From Podocnemis expansa (taxonomy: Eukaryota > Chordata > Testudines > Podocnemididae), in the NCBI GenBank assembly GCA_007922195.1, contig ML681997.1, positions 6,581,156-6,645,155 of the forward strand: 64,000 bases of DNA, read 5' to 3'. Below are positions 22,895-33,855 of the stretch, piece by piece; within the stretch, counting starts at the first letter, position 1; the number at the start of each line of letters is the position of its first letter. The position numbers and the translations under genes are program-made. The notes under the pieces were generated by a model. The model saw only the letters and a list, made by a program, of their open reading frames with translations. It was not told the DNA's origin and did not search any database.

Positions 22895-23440
22895 TCTGAA
22901 TATTAATTGTCACTTTCCATTGTGACATTACTGACCATTGTATCTCTGTGTGTTTTATCTGCATCTGCTGCTGCTGAGGCCTTGAAGGATTCCCCCACCA
23001 CACCCATGGAATGCCTAAGCCAGATAACGAGAAGAAAGAAGAGGACTCAGGATGGCATGTTCAGTAAGGTCCTGCAAGCCAGTGGCGCATCAAACTGTGA
23101 GCAAATGGCCTGGAAGTTGAGCATTGTGGACAATCTGGAGAAGGAAAGAGTGGACAGGAAAAATGCCCATGAGTACCAGTAGGAAAAGGAGAGGGAGATG
23201 CACTGGGATATAAGGGGGTTTTTCTGGCAGCAAGTGGAGATGCTTCAGACTCAGCCTACAGACCTACCAGGTCAATCATCATAGGCTGCCTTCCTTTGGC
23301 AGGCCTTGAAGAACTCCTTCATACCTCCCTACATCCCCATCAACAATCCACATAGCAGCAGTAGCTGGCTGTATACCTACCCCTACCACTCAACCTGAGG
23401 GGGACCTTATGGACAACCAGAGCTTCACACACACTGATCT
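22895..23440 (+). pseudogene. relic of a transposon Myb/SANT-like accessory protein, C-terminal part
   Basis: Translation around 22970-23260 gives TRRKKRTQDGMFSKVLQASG, then AWKLSIVDNLEKERVDRKNA and WQQVEMLQTQPTDLP. 23300-23390 reads LKNSFIPPYIPINNPHSSSS. This is the order (basic RRRKKRT-DEMF motif, charged coil, short Pro/Ser tail) of the Myb/SANT-like DNA-binding proteins encoded by PIF/Harbinger elements, which are abundant as predicted genes in turtles. In-frame stops (after HEYQ and in the tail) and the missing N-terminal Myb domain make it a relic. The nearby Harbinger-like end at about 23478 supports the origin. The family match is from memory. Confidence 0.55.
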
Positions 23441-23477
23441 ATGATAGCCACATTTGCTCTGTCTCTAGATAAAGGCT

Positions 23478-23612
23478 ATCTTCACACGTATATGCTTATT
23501 TTGAAATAAGTTATTTCAAAACAAGTTATTTTGAAATAAAATCATTAATTTGATTTAAGTTAAATTGAATTAAACAAAAACAAACAAGTTGAAATAGCAA
23601 GTCCAAACACAG
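23478..23612. mobile_element. Harbinger-like element fragment (TTATTTTGAAATAA motif)
   Basis: aaggctatcttcacacgtat followed by ttattttgaaataagttatt and more TTATTTC/GAAATAA words, as in 44141-44582. Only one end is convincing. Confidence 0.5.
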
Positions 23613-23654
23613 GACTTGCCATCCAATCCCCTGCCTAGCTCTCACCTGGAGAGC

Positions 23655-23850
23655 CAGGTCAACTGTCATAGGCTGCCTTCCCTTTGCAGTCCTTGAAGAA
23701 CTCCTTCATACCTCCCTACAACCCCGTCAACAATCCACATAGCAGCAGTGGCTGGCTGTATACCTATCCCTACCCCTCCGTCTGAGGAGGACCTTATGGA
23801 TAACCAGAGCGTTACATACACTGACCTATGACAGCCACATTTGTTCTGTG
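23655..23850 (+). repeat. second copy of the 23270-23470 segment
   Basis: cataggctgccttccctttg, aactccttcatacctcccta, aatccacatagcagcagtgg, ggctgtatacctatccctac and agccacatttgttctgtgtc all match the 3' part of the upstream relic, about 430 bp away in direct orientation. This suggests a local duplication, or two insertions of the same element. It is broken at its end by the hAT at 23858. Confidence 0.75.
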
Positions 23851-24311
23851 TCTAGATCAGGCGTAGCCAAACTGCAGCGCAGGAGCCACATGTGGCTCTT
23901 GAATGAAAAACTGTGGCTCCCAGAAGAACATCAGCAAATCAATTTAGGAAAGCAGCCCCAACCTAGCAGTTCAGGAGGGGAGTTGGGATGGTGGGGAGAA
24001 GCACAGCATGGTCAGGACTTTAAAAAAACTCACCACTAGCCTGCAGTCTTCTACATCAAGCGGCAGCTAAGTTTTTATTGTATAGGCCTAATTTTCATAG
24101 TAATCTTAAGTAATTATTAGAATCTGACTTTAATAGGAGCAATATTTGTCCTCTTTTTATGATAAATTAAAGTGTGCAATGAATTTTAAACTTAGTAATT
24201 TTGGAGTAGGTAAAAGTATATGGCTATAGGCCTCAGTGCGGCTCTCGAAGGTTTAATAATCAACTTGTGTGGCTCTTGAGTTCCATAAGTTTGGCCACCC
24301 CTGGTCTAGAT
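23850..24311. mobile_element. hAT-type nonautonomous element (446 bp) with perfect 8-bp target duplication
   Basis: The element proper is 23858-24303. Ends are CAGGCGTAGCCAAACT and, complemented, CAGGGGTGGCCAAACT. GTCTAGAT flanks it at 23850-23857 and 24304-24311. Subterminal 'gagccacatgtggctcttga' and 'tgtgtggctcttgagttcc' are shared with 48022-48208 in the opposite orientation. No coding capacity. Confidence 0.92.
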
Positions 24312-27300
24312 AAAGGCATAAGCTTGGGCTCTAACTCAAGTGTAGAAGGTATTACACAGGGTACTGGGTAGAGTTCCTTTGGGTATCCTGGTGTGAATAG
24401 CACCCCTTCTTTAGGGAAGGCTCTGAACGTCTCTACTCCAGGGCTAACTATTCAGCTGGTCCTGAGCAGAATATCTAAAGCTCCCAGAGTTCTTGGAGCA
24501 GTTAAAAAGGAATTTGCTTGTCCACCACAGGACACTATATTTTAGGAGATTTCCATTTAGTGAACAGTGGGAAATTGGCTTCTCTAACCAACGGGAATGG
24601 CAAAGCAATCAGGAGAGATGGAAGGAAAGTAGAGACAATGTCAGGATTATGGAAGGCTCTGGTATGGTAATTATTATGCTTTTTGGATGGATTTGCTTTA
24701 CTCAGTCAATATAGTTCAGCAAAAACAAATGTGGGACCTCTAGTACATGCCTCTGAGTGCCACAAACACGGTACATCATGACAAGGCTGTTTCCCCACTC
24801 TGGCTCTTTGAGTGCAGAAGGTAGGGACCTGCAAAAGACCTTAAAAATCACTGGTCCTGAAGCCTTGTCTGAAAAATCTCCAAAGCTACCAATTTCCTGG
24901 CCTTGGAGTGGTATTCCTGTCACCACCCAAATGCAAAAACCTCTTGAAAAGCCAGGAGGGCGCACTGGGGAATTCCTTCCTGGGAGGTGCCCTCAGTCAC
25001 TTTTCTTCCTCCCTCAGGATTGCAATCGAACCCCAGCTGTGATACCAGCTGAGACTGAAACAGAATCCCCTTTAGTTTTTGGCCACGCAGTCTGACAGAC
25101 ACAAAGCTTCCTGTCTTTTAGGACACAGAACCAGAGCTTATTTTAAAAGGGTAAATTCTTTAAAAAGAACAGTTAAGAAACATAGAGATTTGCTTCTCTG
25201 GGATTTAACTTGGGTAGTTACAGGATAATGGGAGGGAGTACATGTGCACAGCACAGAGGAGTCCAAAAACAAACCAAAAGCAAAGAAATAACCTGACCGC
25301 ATTTAGCCAAACATTCCTTCTTCTACCCATGTGTGGTCACTTACAGACTTGAGCCTATCTTGGGCATGGATGGTGCTGCATCCTCCAGGCCTTTCTCCCT
25401 GGCCTCATCTTGATGCTTCCAGGAGCTCTGCTGCCACCAAACAGGAAACAGGCGTGAGCAGGGCTGCTACTTGAATTCAAAAACCTGTACTCTGTTTCTG
25501 TTGGCTCTCCTGGGGCTCACTGACCATGGTGTTAGCCCCTCCGTCCCTCAATTCTGTGGAAAACCAAATTTCTTCTAGACAGAAACAAGAGAAAGAGAAC
25601 ATGATACCCAGAGTATTCCCTTCATCTGTCGATTCTTCAGTCAGCCATTTGCCAACCAAGGCCTGGAATAAAGACATTTCTGGGGATTTCCCAGTAATTA
25701 GCAGGAATGGTTTGTAGGACAGCACAGATGACCAAGCCCAAGTCTTGGGTCTTCCACTTGCTAGGACCAAGAAGAGCTAAGGTCCTGAAGACCTGGCAGG
25801 AGGACGTATCTACCTAACATCCCTTTATAGCCACATTTCTGGTCCACTATTGATCTCTTAAATCAGTCTCATCCTCAGGAGTGAAAGGGCGCTGCCCACA
25901 ATGCAGAGATTTACAATTACAAAGATTACACCATGAGTCCTGTGCAACCACGCTCAGCCTTACATGTCCTTGTGCGTCATGGTTGTCAATGACATTTGTG
26001 GGAGTCCCAGGTCCTCAGCACCTCTGGAAATCCATTCTACTGATGGACTTCTGCATTGCCGTGAGTTTAGCCATTTTGAAATGTAACATAAAATCCAAGA
26101 CATGAGAGAGATCAATCAACGTCATCTCTGTGTGAAGCTTCAAATGAGACACACCTAGCATGGAATCAAAATTTGTTGCAATACAACTCATCCAAGATTT
26201 ATTCTCTTGGTAGAAAAAATAGTATCTGCAAAATGATCCTGCTCCAACGTCTTTTGAATATTGTTCAAAGACCACTGGGATGGAATACAGTTGCTTAGCA
26301 TTATTACAGTACATGATATATTGGGCCCTTTACTGAGAGGCTGATTACACTCCTTTGTACTGAACAATGAGTCGATGGGCCCACTCTTTGCTTCTTGTCA
26401 GCTTCAAAAACTCTGGACAACCTTTGTCTAACTCCATTAACCCCAGTGTTGTCTTGTTTATCAGACCCTATCCTTATCTTTTAAAACATGGAGCTGATCT
26501 TGTCTTTCTTTCCCCTTTCATCAAGTCTGCTTTCTTGTTTTGGTAAGAGGGAGAGCTGTTTCTCAGAACAAGTCCCAAATCTAGGGACCCCGTGCAACTA
26601 CTGCATGTTCGTTAAAGAGATTGTTTGTAAATTCTGCACATGAATCAGCTGTGTGATCATTGCCAATCTGTCTGCAGGAGGCAGGGTAATAGCCCTGGAA
26701 TGATGTTGCACTACATCTGCTGGGATGGGTGCTAGACGTCACACAGTTCTGTTATACTGTAGGCTCCTTTGCTAAACAGTAGTAGATTTTTAGCACCTTA
26801 TGGATTAGTTTCCCTTTACTGGCAGCTATTTGCTTAGTGTCATTTCTTTATTTACAAAACATAAAGATTCTTTCTCCATGAACTGGGTTAGAGACAAACG
26901 GCAGCACTCAGCCTCTTGCAGCAGACCCTATATCCAGCAGCAGCTGCCTTCTGTCTCTGTCTTTCTCCAGGACCTCCCTCAGGTCTCACAGCTTTAAAAA
27001 TAGTCCACCCCTGAGTATCATATCTGGAAAACATTTAGCCCAAAGATGCTCACTGAGACCAAAAATCTGTTGCGCAAGTGTAGATCCTGTGAAGTGAAGA
27101 AAGCAGCACTGAGGGGGAGGAGAAAGATACGGCGACAATTCAGACGGTGGAGCCTTAAGCATTCTCTCGGCACCATTACTACTTGCACTTCTTGACTTCT
27201 TTACAGCTAAACTGGGATGTCTAGGGAGAGGGAACCATCTCCTCCATTGCCTGTTAATGAGACTTGGGGCAGTATGTGGAAGGATCTAGGGTGGGGTGGA

Positions 27301-27436
27301 GACGGGCTTTGTGAGAGTAGCAAAGGTTGGAAAGGCAATGAAAATACATAGCTAAAAAGTGAAAGAAAGAAGGAAAGAACCTGAAGGGAACCTCTGAGCT
27401 TCATCTGCTGCCCCAAGGGAAGTATTTTATCCAGAT
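24312..27436. other. intergenic, about 3.1 kb without a recognised gene
   Basis: Short open frames only. 25100-26330 has texture suggestive of an old retroelement, but I found neither paired LTRs nor protein motifs. The 27110-27400 part is A/G-rich. Confidence 0.4.
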
Positions 27437-27593
27437 CAGTGGTTCTCAATCTTTTTCAGGTTGTGACACACTTGGCAACGTGTCACAACTCTACAGGACA
27501 CACCAGCCCCCCCACCCCTGGCCAATTGTAGCTGTTTCCCTCACTCTCTGCAATGCACTTACCAATGTGTGGCAACACAGTGGTTGAGAATTG
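27437..27593. mobile_element. hAT-type miniature element, second CAGTGGTTCTCAACC copy
   Basis: Left CAGTGGTTCTCAATC; right 'cacagtggttgagaattg', complementing it. The interior matches 17676-17828 (ttgtgacacacttggcaacg, gtgtcacaactctacagg). Confidence 0.75.
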
Positions 27594-27911
27594 CAACTAT
27601 AAATGCTTGAATTATTTGCATTGCATCCCCCACTGAAAAAACCCACTGCACAACACCGAAGTGAAAGAACGTCCCATACCCCAAAGAGTCTGTGGAACAT
27701 GCTTCTTGACTCTCTGTGCAGTTATTGCTGGGTACCTTTGGCTCAAGCTACAGCGCGACCGCTGCAGTGGCATAGATGTAATGCTGTAACTATGATGCAG
27801 TGAGGGGAGAGGTTTTCCATCATTGCAATAAATCCACCCCCTTGAGACACAGTAGCTAGGTTTAGAATTCGTCTGTCCACTTACTGACATCTACAGTGGC
27901 ACATAGGTAGG

Positions 27912-28097
27912 CACTGTTCCCTCTAAGCTGTGCACGTGCGCACGTGCACACAGGTCATGAAACCCGTGCACACAAAAAATAAAGTGCACAGAAAAAAATT
28001 CAATAATGCTACTATTGGTGCTCACAAAGACATGATTTTTGCACACACAAAGCAATTGTTTGTGCACGCAGTCTACAAGTAATTAGAGGGAACATTG
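27912..28097. mobile_element. hAT-like miniature element with CACTGTTCCCTCTAAGC ends
   Basis: Left CACTGTTCCCTCTAAGCTG; right complemented CAATGTTCCCTCTAATTAC. The interior is rich in GTGCAC/GTGCGCAC words (gcacgtgcgcacgtgcacac). 186 bp, no target duplication visible. Confidence 0.7.
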
Positions 28098-28732
28098 GCA
28101 CCACAGCATCTCTCATGGTGTGTGAATTTTTTACACCCCTGAGCAACATAGGTAGGTTAGCTTAAGTTTTAGGGGTAGACCAGGCATGTGGTGAGTTTCA
28201 TCATGGATGCCTACACATCAATAATCGCCAAGGTCTGATAGATCGATGGAGGACAGTATTTGTCATGTGGGGAGCTGATATTCTTACAAAAATGGAAAAA
28301 CCTCTTCCAACTGTCTATACTATGGGGTTACCCAGCAGAGCTACAACGCTGTAACAATACTTCAACAGGGCCAACAGGGCCTCAGGCAGCAGCTTTCAGT
28401 GGATCACCCAGTACATTTTATGTCTCAGTGTATTGTTAGCCTATGTAGGGTGCACTCCTGCCAGCAGATTGATTTGGTCATGGAGCAGCTTGGAGGGTGA
28501 CAGTTCCAGACCACAAGTTCTGTGGGTCAGCATGTCTGCGTTGTCTAAATGAATGTTTGCTGTGTAAATCTCTAGCACTCCACCAGGCTGCGTACTCAGC
28601 GTCCGTGTGGGCCTGCGACCATGCACTAAAAGTTCCCCAGTGCACTTCGATCTACTTTGCTTTGAAATGGGAGTAGATTAAAGCGCACGAGGGAACTTTC
28701 AGCCTATGGCAACAGGATTCCCAGACACTTAG

Positions 28733-29099
28733 GCCAAGTCTACCAGATGGGGGCAATTTTGCGGCCACCGGTTCAATCTTTCTGGATCAACTGAACGGTC
28801 AAGGCCCACTCAATCACTCTGGGGTTTCAACTCAGTAACTGCACCCCCTGAAGAAGACTAGAGCTGAGTCGAAGGGATGGCATTTCCCTTCTGCTCAGTG
28901 CAGTGGAGACACAGAGGTAAGTGGGCATTAACAAGTCAAAGGGAGATAAGCCGCTTATTTTAGGTAGCTTGTGTATCTCCCTTCGACTTCCGCCAAAAAC
29001 GGCAGCAAGCGTGAAGCAGGCCTGTGTGTGTGGCATGATAATACAGGGTTGATTTACAACCAGCTTTCCGCAGACTAAGAATTCATGTAGACAAGCAGC
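28733..29099. mobile_element. Harbinger-like miniature element
   Basis: Left GGCCAAGTCTACCAGATG; right complemented CTGCTTGTCTACATGAATT. Both are variants of the GG(C/G)(T/C)ATGTCTACA end. It contains 'agggagataagccgcttatt' and 'cagggttgatttacaaccag' local palindromes. Confidence 0.55.
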
Positions 29100-29149
29100 T
29101 TCTGTGCCTTTCACGGAGCTGAACACATGGTTGATGCTTCACATATTAT

Positions 29150-29345
29150 TTATAGAGAGGCTGCACGGTCCAGTGGAGAGGGAACCGGCGTGGGTCTTAA
29201 GAGATGTGATTGCTGTTCGAGCAAGTCACATTCCCTGTCTGAGTCTCTTCTCTCCTTTTGTCTATCTTGCCTATTCAGATTTTAAGTTCGTTGGGGCCAG
29301 GGCTGCTTTGTACCGAGTGTACAGCACCTAGCACAGTCAGGGCCT
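29150..29345 (+). repeat. MIR/L2-like relic with 3' tail
   Basis: ggtccagtggagagggaacc, gagcaagtcacattccctgt, ttttaagttcgttggggcca, then gtgtacagcacctagcacag, in MIR-to-L2-tail order. Confidence 0.65.
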
Positions 29346-30194
29346 GCGTGACTTTCAGGCCTTTCACTGCTCCTGTAATCCCCATAATTATAACAATCTT
29401 GCTCAAGAGCAAAAAAGGTAGCTTCCTTTGAGCTCTCCCTGTGAGAGCTACCATACAGAGGGAGGCCTTCCAAACAAGGCCTAAACCATCAAGGATTCCT
29501 TGACTGCTTTCCTCCACTTATTCTTCATCTGTCCTCCCAGCATGTGCTAAAACATCCACGCCTCAATTTTTTCCCTTTGGGTACTGATATTGCTTTTCAT
29601 TTCTTTTTCTTCTGCGTCTGCTTTTTCTCCCCACCACGTGTCCACCAAACCATAACTGCAGATTCCAGGGTGCAGTTAACAGGAGCATCTCAGGCACTGG
29701 GCAGGGGCCCAAAATGTGCTGCCCAGTGCCCCAAGTCGTGGGCTTGTCACCTGGTGGCACAGTCTGCCTGAGCTCCTGTGCCTTGGAGAGTTTAGATGGG
29801 TGAGCTGGTGCTGACCCTTTTAAATTTTCTGCCCTCCAGCATGGCCTGATGCTGCAGGGTGGGAGAAGAGGGCTGGCTCAGAAACTTTAAACCAGCGTGG
29901 CTCTGACCCAGGCAGCAGCAGCGAGGTAAGCGTGCATTGCAGGGTGTGAGGCTGTGGGCAGGCAGCCAGGGCTGGGGGAAGCCGCAGGCAGGAGACCTGG
30001 GCTGGGGTTGGGGCTGGGGCTCACCAGTGCTGGCCCCTCACCAGTGCGGGGCCCCGGAGCAGCACTGGGCTGGGCACCAAGGAATCTCAGTGCCATGTTT
30101 GGGGGTTGGGGGCCTGTGCACCAAATTATTTTTTGAGGAGTAATGTTTCTGGCAATTAGTGTACTTTCTATCTAATGCTGGCTTCTTTACAGCT

Positions 30195-30497
30195 GTCTTG
30201 GCTAGGGTTACCACATCAGGCAAAAGGAGGACATGTCCTCCTTTTACTTCAATGTCCTTTGTCTGGCAGGCATTTTAAAAATACATGATTTTGTCTGGCT
30301 TTTTACTTCCAGAGGTTAAAGTACGCTGGAACGCCCCAGAACGCCCTATTTTTGGGGGGAAGCGTTCCAGGGCCCCCTAAAACCAGAAGAATATTACATT
30401 AATACTACATTTGCTCCATGGGTCCTTCAAAGTGCTCCTTTTTGTACTTCCCTGTCCTCCTTTCCACGCTTTGGTATCTGGTAACCGTAGGCTTGGC
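30195..30497. mobile_element. hAT-like miniature element (TAGGGTTACCA ends), 7/8 target duplication
   Basis: The element proper is 30203-30489. Left TAGGGTTACCACATC; right complemented TACGGTTACCAGATACC. The flanks gtcttggc and ggcttggc match at 7 of 8 positions. The interior 'ggaggacatgtcctcctttt' and its counterpart 'ctgtcctcctttcc' are subterminal. Confidence 0.72.
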
Positions 30498-31235
30498 ATG
30501 CTAAATGGACTTTAATGCAATGCCTTGCTGGAGCTTTGATCCCACCTCCTCTGCAGTGCTCAGTCCTCCTGTTTAAAGGATCACCATTTTCGTTCCCCCC
30601 CGCACAGATGCACTTGGAAATGGCTTTCCCTTATTGAGTCATTTGTCTTCTCCTTTTAGAAGTGTTTGGCCGTTGAAGCCACTCAGTACCCAAAATGTGC
30701 TATTGATGGGCTGCATGAGCCACTCTGCATAGCTTAAAAGCTCATGGCTGTGTGAACGACTGTGACGGTGGACAGGAGGCAAGGAGCTTGGCTGCAGGAA
30801 TGCAGGGGATCAGCTGTGGTGATCTACCTTGGATTCTGTCCTTTGCTGGCAGAGGTTTACAAACTATTATTCACTAAGTACAGTAAATTAAAACCAATTC
30901 ACAGTGAAGCCAGCAAGGTGTCTGGAACTTTGCCTGTGAATGGGCAACAAAAGGGATGGGAGGAATAAGAAAATGTCCTACTTCCCTCTTTGTTCAGTCC
31001 CAGGAGACAAGACAGACAAGGTGGTTAAGGAAATACCTGGTAGTTGACCAACATCAGTTGCTGAAAAGAGACAAGCTTTTGTGCTCCACTGAGCTCCTCC
31101 TCATGTCTCCTAGCCTGGAAAGAACATGCTACCACAGCCCTGCTATCCCAGGCCACGCACTCTGCTAATCCACAGCAGAAAGTGGCACTTGACATCCTAA
31201 AGGAGGAGAGAGCAGGGCTGTGGAGATAGGAACCT
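30498..31235. other. intergenic, nothing recognised
   Basis: No coding potential or repeat identified. Confidence 0.5.
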
Positions 31236-32150
31236 TAGGGCTTGTCTGCAGGAGGATTTTTCCATTTGAACCAGCCACCATGTGGACACTCTTACTCCAG
31301 TATATGTGCTTGTTTTGGTTTACTAAGCAAACCAAACTGGAGAAACAAAATTGAAAAAAGTCATGAATTTAAAGCCTTGTCTACACAACAAAGCCCAAAG
31401 TCTTCCTATGTTAGGTTGCCTTGCAGACACCATATTAGTGACTGTGGTGGCTGATGCTCTCGCTCATCTCCATGTGTCAGTGGTGTGTGTCCACTGGGGG
31501 TCGGTGGTGTGTGTCCACACAGGAGCACGTCCGCTGACCCAGGAGGGAGAGCGTGGGGAGATGAGAGCCCTGCCTTTTAGCTCTATTGGCAGCTCCCTGG
31601 CTGCCCCACAGGCTCCGGGTGGGCTGCCCCTTCTGTTCCCCACCCAGGCCAAGGACTGTGGCCAGGAGCTTCTCCCTTCTCTGTTCACCATGGGGGTGGG
31701 TGGGTAAGGAAAGCCCTAGGAGAGTATCCTCCAGCTCCCCGGGGCTTCTTGCCATACTCGCAACCAGAAGTGGGGTCCAGCCACTTGCATCTGCAGTTAC
31801 GCACTGGGTTGCTGTGCTCTACCTACCCAGTTTTTTCCCCCCTCCAATTTCAGGCTGGAATTGATAAGAATGACAGCCAACAGTTGATGTAAGGAATACA
31901 CTATTTATACTGACACAGAGTTACCCCCCCCCCCATGCATGCCCACATAAGCCCTACACCTTTGGCTAAGGTGGTTTTATTATGTTGCCATGGAAGAGAA
32001 GTTACATCGCAAGGAGAAGTGTGTCAGCATCCACACCTCCATCCTTTTGTGGACGAAACTCTGCAGTGTAGCCGAGCCTGCGGTGTCCATGCCAGTGGGC
32101 GATAGCCATTCTGATGCAGAACTGGTCCTGGTGTGACTTCCCGTGTAGAC
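31236..32150. repeat. worn miniature-transposon-like DNA (GCTTGTCTACA words)
   Basis: ttagggcttgtctgcaggag, aagccttgtctacacaacaa, ggtgtgtgtccacacaggag and gacttcccgtgtagacacg are fragments of GTCTACAC-ended elements at intervals. Boundaries cannot be set. A C-run (about 13) lies at 31923-31935. Confidence 0.4.
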
Positions 32151-32154
32151 ACGT

Positions 32155-33253
32155 TCCAGAGGGGCAGCCGTGTTAGTCTAGTTCAGGGAAACATACATGG
32201 AGTCTGGTGGCACTTAGACTAACCAATTGATGTGTCGCATGAGCTTTTGTGGGAGGAAAATCCCACTTCATCAGATTCTCTTCAAGCGCCTGACAAAGTG
32301 GGATTTTTCTCCTGTGAAAGCTCATGCCATAAATAAAGTGGTTAGTTTTTTTGTGTGCCACCAGATGCCTTGTTTGTTTCCCCGGGTTGACAAGCCCTTA
32401 GAAAGGCCAGAGCCAGAGGAAAACAAACAAGGTGTCTGGTGGCACTTAACAGACTAACCAATTGATTTATCACATGAGCTCTCATGGGAGGAAAATCCCA
32501 CTTCACCAGACTCTCTTCAAGTGTCTGACAAAGTGAGATTTTTCTCCCATGAAAGCTCATGCCATAAATAAAGCGGTTAGTCTTTTGTGTGCCACCAGAC
32601 TCCTTGCTTGTTTCCCTGTGTAGAACAGCCCTTAGGAAGACCAGAGCTAGAGGAAAAATGAACAGAGTCCAGTGGTTCTTTTAAAGGGTACCCAATTTAT
32701 TTTTTGCATGAGCTTTCTTGGGAGAAAAAGCCCACTTCATCAGCCTCTCTTCAAGCATCTGACCAAGAAGGATTTTTCTCCCATGAAAGCTCATGCCACA
32801 AACAAAGTGGTTAGTGTTTTGTGTGCCACCAGACTCCTTGTTTGTTTCCCCATGTAGACTTCCAAAGGGATAGCCGTGTTAGTCTACTCCAGCAAAAAAA
32901 GGAGTCATGTGGCACTTTAAGACAAACAGATTTATTTTTTGCATGAGCTTTCGTGGGAGAAAATCAGAGATGAAGTGGGATTTTCTCCCACAAAACCTCA
33001 TGCGAAAAATAAATCTGTTCCTCTTAAACTGCCACACGACTCCTTGTTTTTCCCCCTGTGCAGAGCAGCCCTTCGAAAGAGCAGAGCTGGAGGAAAAACA
33101 AAGGAGTCCGGTGGCATCTTGGAAGCATCTGATGAAGTAGGATTTTCTCCCAGGAAAGCTCATGCGAAAAATATATCTGTTCGTCTTAAAGTGCCAGTGG
33201 ACTCCTTGTTTTTTTTTTTTTTTTTGGCTGGACTAGACTAGCAGGGCTATCCC
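32155..33253. repeat. tandem array of palindromic foldback units upstream of DACT1
   Basis: Five imperfect inverted-repeat units in a row. Each has a left arm (ggagtctggtggcact, then gcatgagctttt/cgtggga) facing a right arm (gatttttctcccatgaaagc, then gtgccaccagactccttg). A 36-bp linker (cagcccttaggaagaccaga type) recurs at 32391, 32626 and 33066, spaced 235 and 440 bp, so the arrangement is partly a true tandem amplification and not only independent insertions. The outer ends are ttccagaggggcagccgtgt (left) and gcagggctatccctttggca (right). A T-run of about 17 lies in the last unit. Confidence 0.85.
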
Positions 33254-33421
33254 TTTGGCAACTTAAAAGAGACTTCAAAGAGAAACAGATGAACTCAAAT
33301 TAATATGCAAGCTAAATTCTGTGAAAGCAGGACTGAATCAAGACTATGGGTTCTTTTCCCCTTACAAAAGGTCATTTGACTTCAGGCTTCCCATGGTTTG
33401 AACCTACCAACTGCTCTGATT

Positions 33422-33634
33422 TGCTGTTACTGTATGACCTGATCCTATGTTTTACACCCCCTGCATTTATTTTCATCCCTTTCTGTAAGTTCACCCATCT
33501 TCCAAGCATCTGAGGAAGTGGGATTTTCTCCCACGAAAGCTCATGCGAAAAACAAATCTGTTAGTCTCAAAGTGCCACACGACTCCTTGTTGTTTTTTGC
33601 TGGACTAGACTAACAGGACTAGCCCTTTGGCAAC
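33422..33634. mobile_element. foldback element, right half with central segment
   Basis: Starts in the centre of the element (ctgttactgtatgacctgat, tttcatccctttctgtaagt), then gaggaagtgggattttctcc, gccacacgactccttgttgt, and ends ctagccctttggcaac. It matches the centre and right arm of the 56983 copy. It ends about 220 bp before the DACT1 start codon. Confidence 0.85.
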
Positions 33635-33639
33635 TTCAA

Positions 33640-33692
33640 AGCCTAACCAATGTATCTGTGGCACGCATGAGCTTTCCCGGGACGGCTCCCAC
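33640..33692. repeat. degraded foldback arm abutting the CpG island
   Basis: ctaaccaatgtatctgtggc, gcatgagctttcccgggacg and tcccacttgggcagaggct can be read as a mutated left arm of the foldback family, passing directly into CpG-island sequence. Confidence 0.5.
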
Positions 33693-33855
33693 TTGGGCAG
33701 AGGCTTTGCAGCCAGAGGGGCTGGGGTCTCCCCGGGCTAGCTGCGCCCCCGGAGGCGGGGCAGGGGGCGGCGGCAGGGGCGGAGAAGGGGGCTGCGGGCT
33801 GCGGCCCCGGCCCATTGCGGCGGCGGCAGCGGCGGCGGCGGGCGGCCGGGCGGGG

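Noticed and set aside
25100..26330. Possible LTR retroelement
   Set aside because: Texture only. No paired terminal repeats, primer-binding site, polypurine tract or gag/pol motifs could be read.
32155..33253. Regularly spaced repeats resembling a CRISPR-like array
   Set aside because: Units are long imperfect palindromes of a eukaryotic repeat family found singly elsewhere in the window; this is vertebrate DNA.
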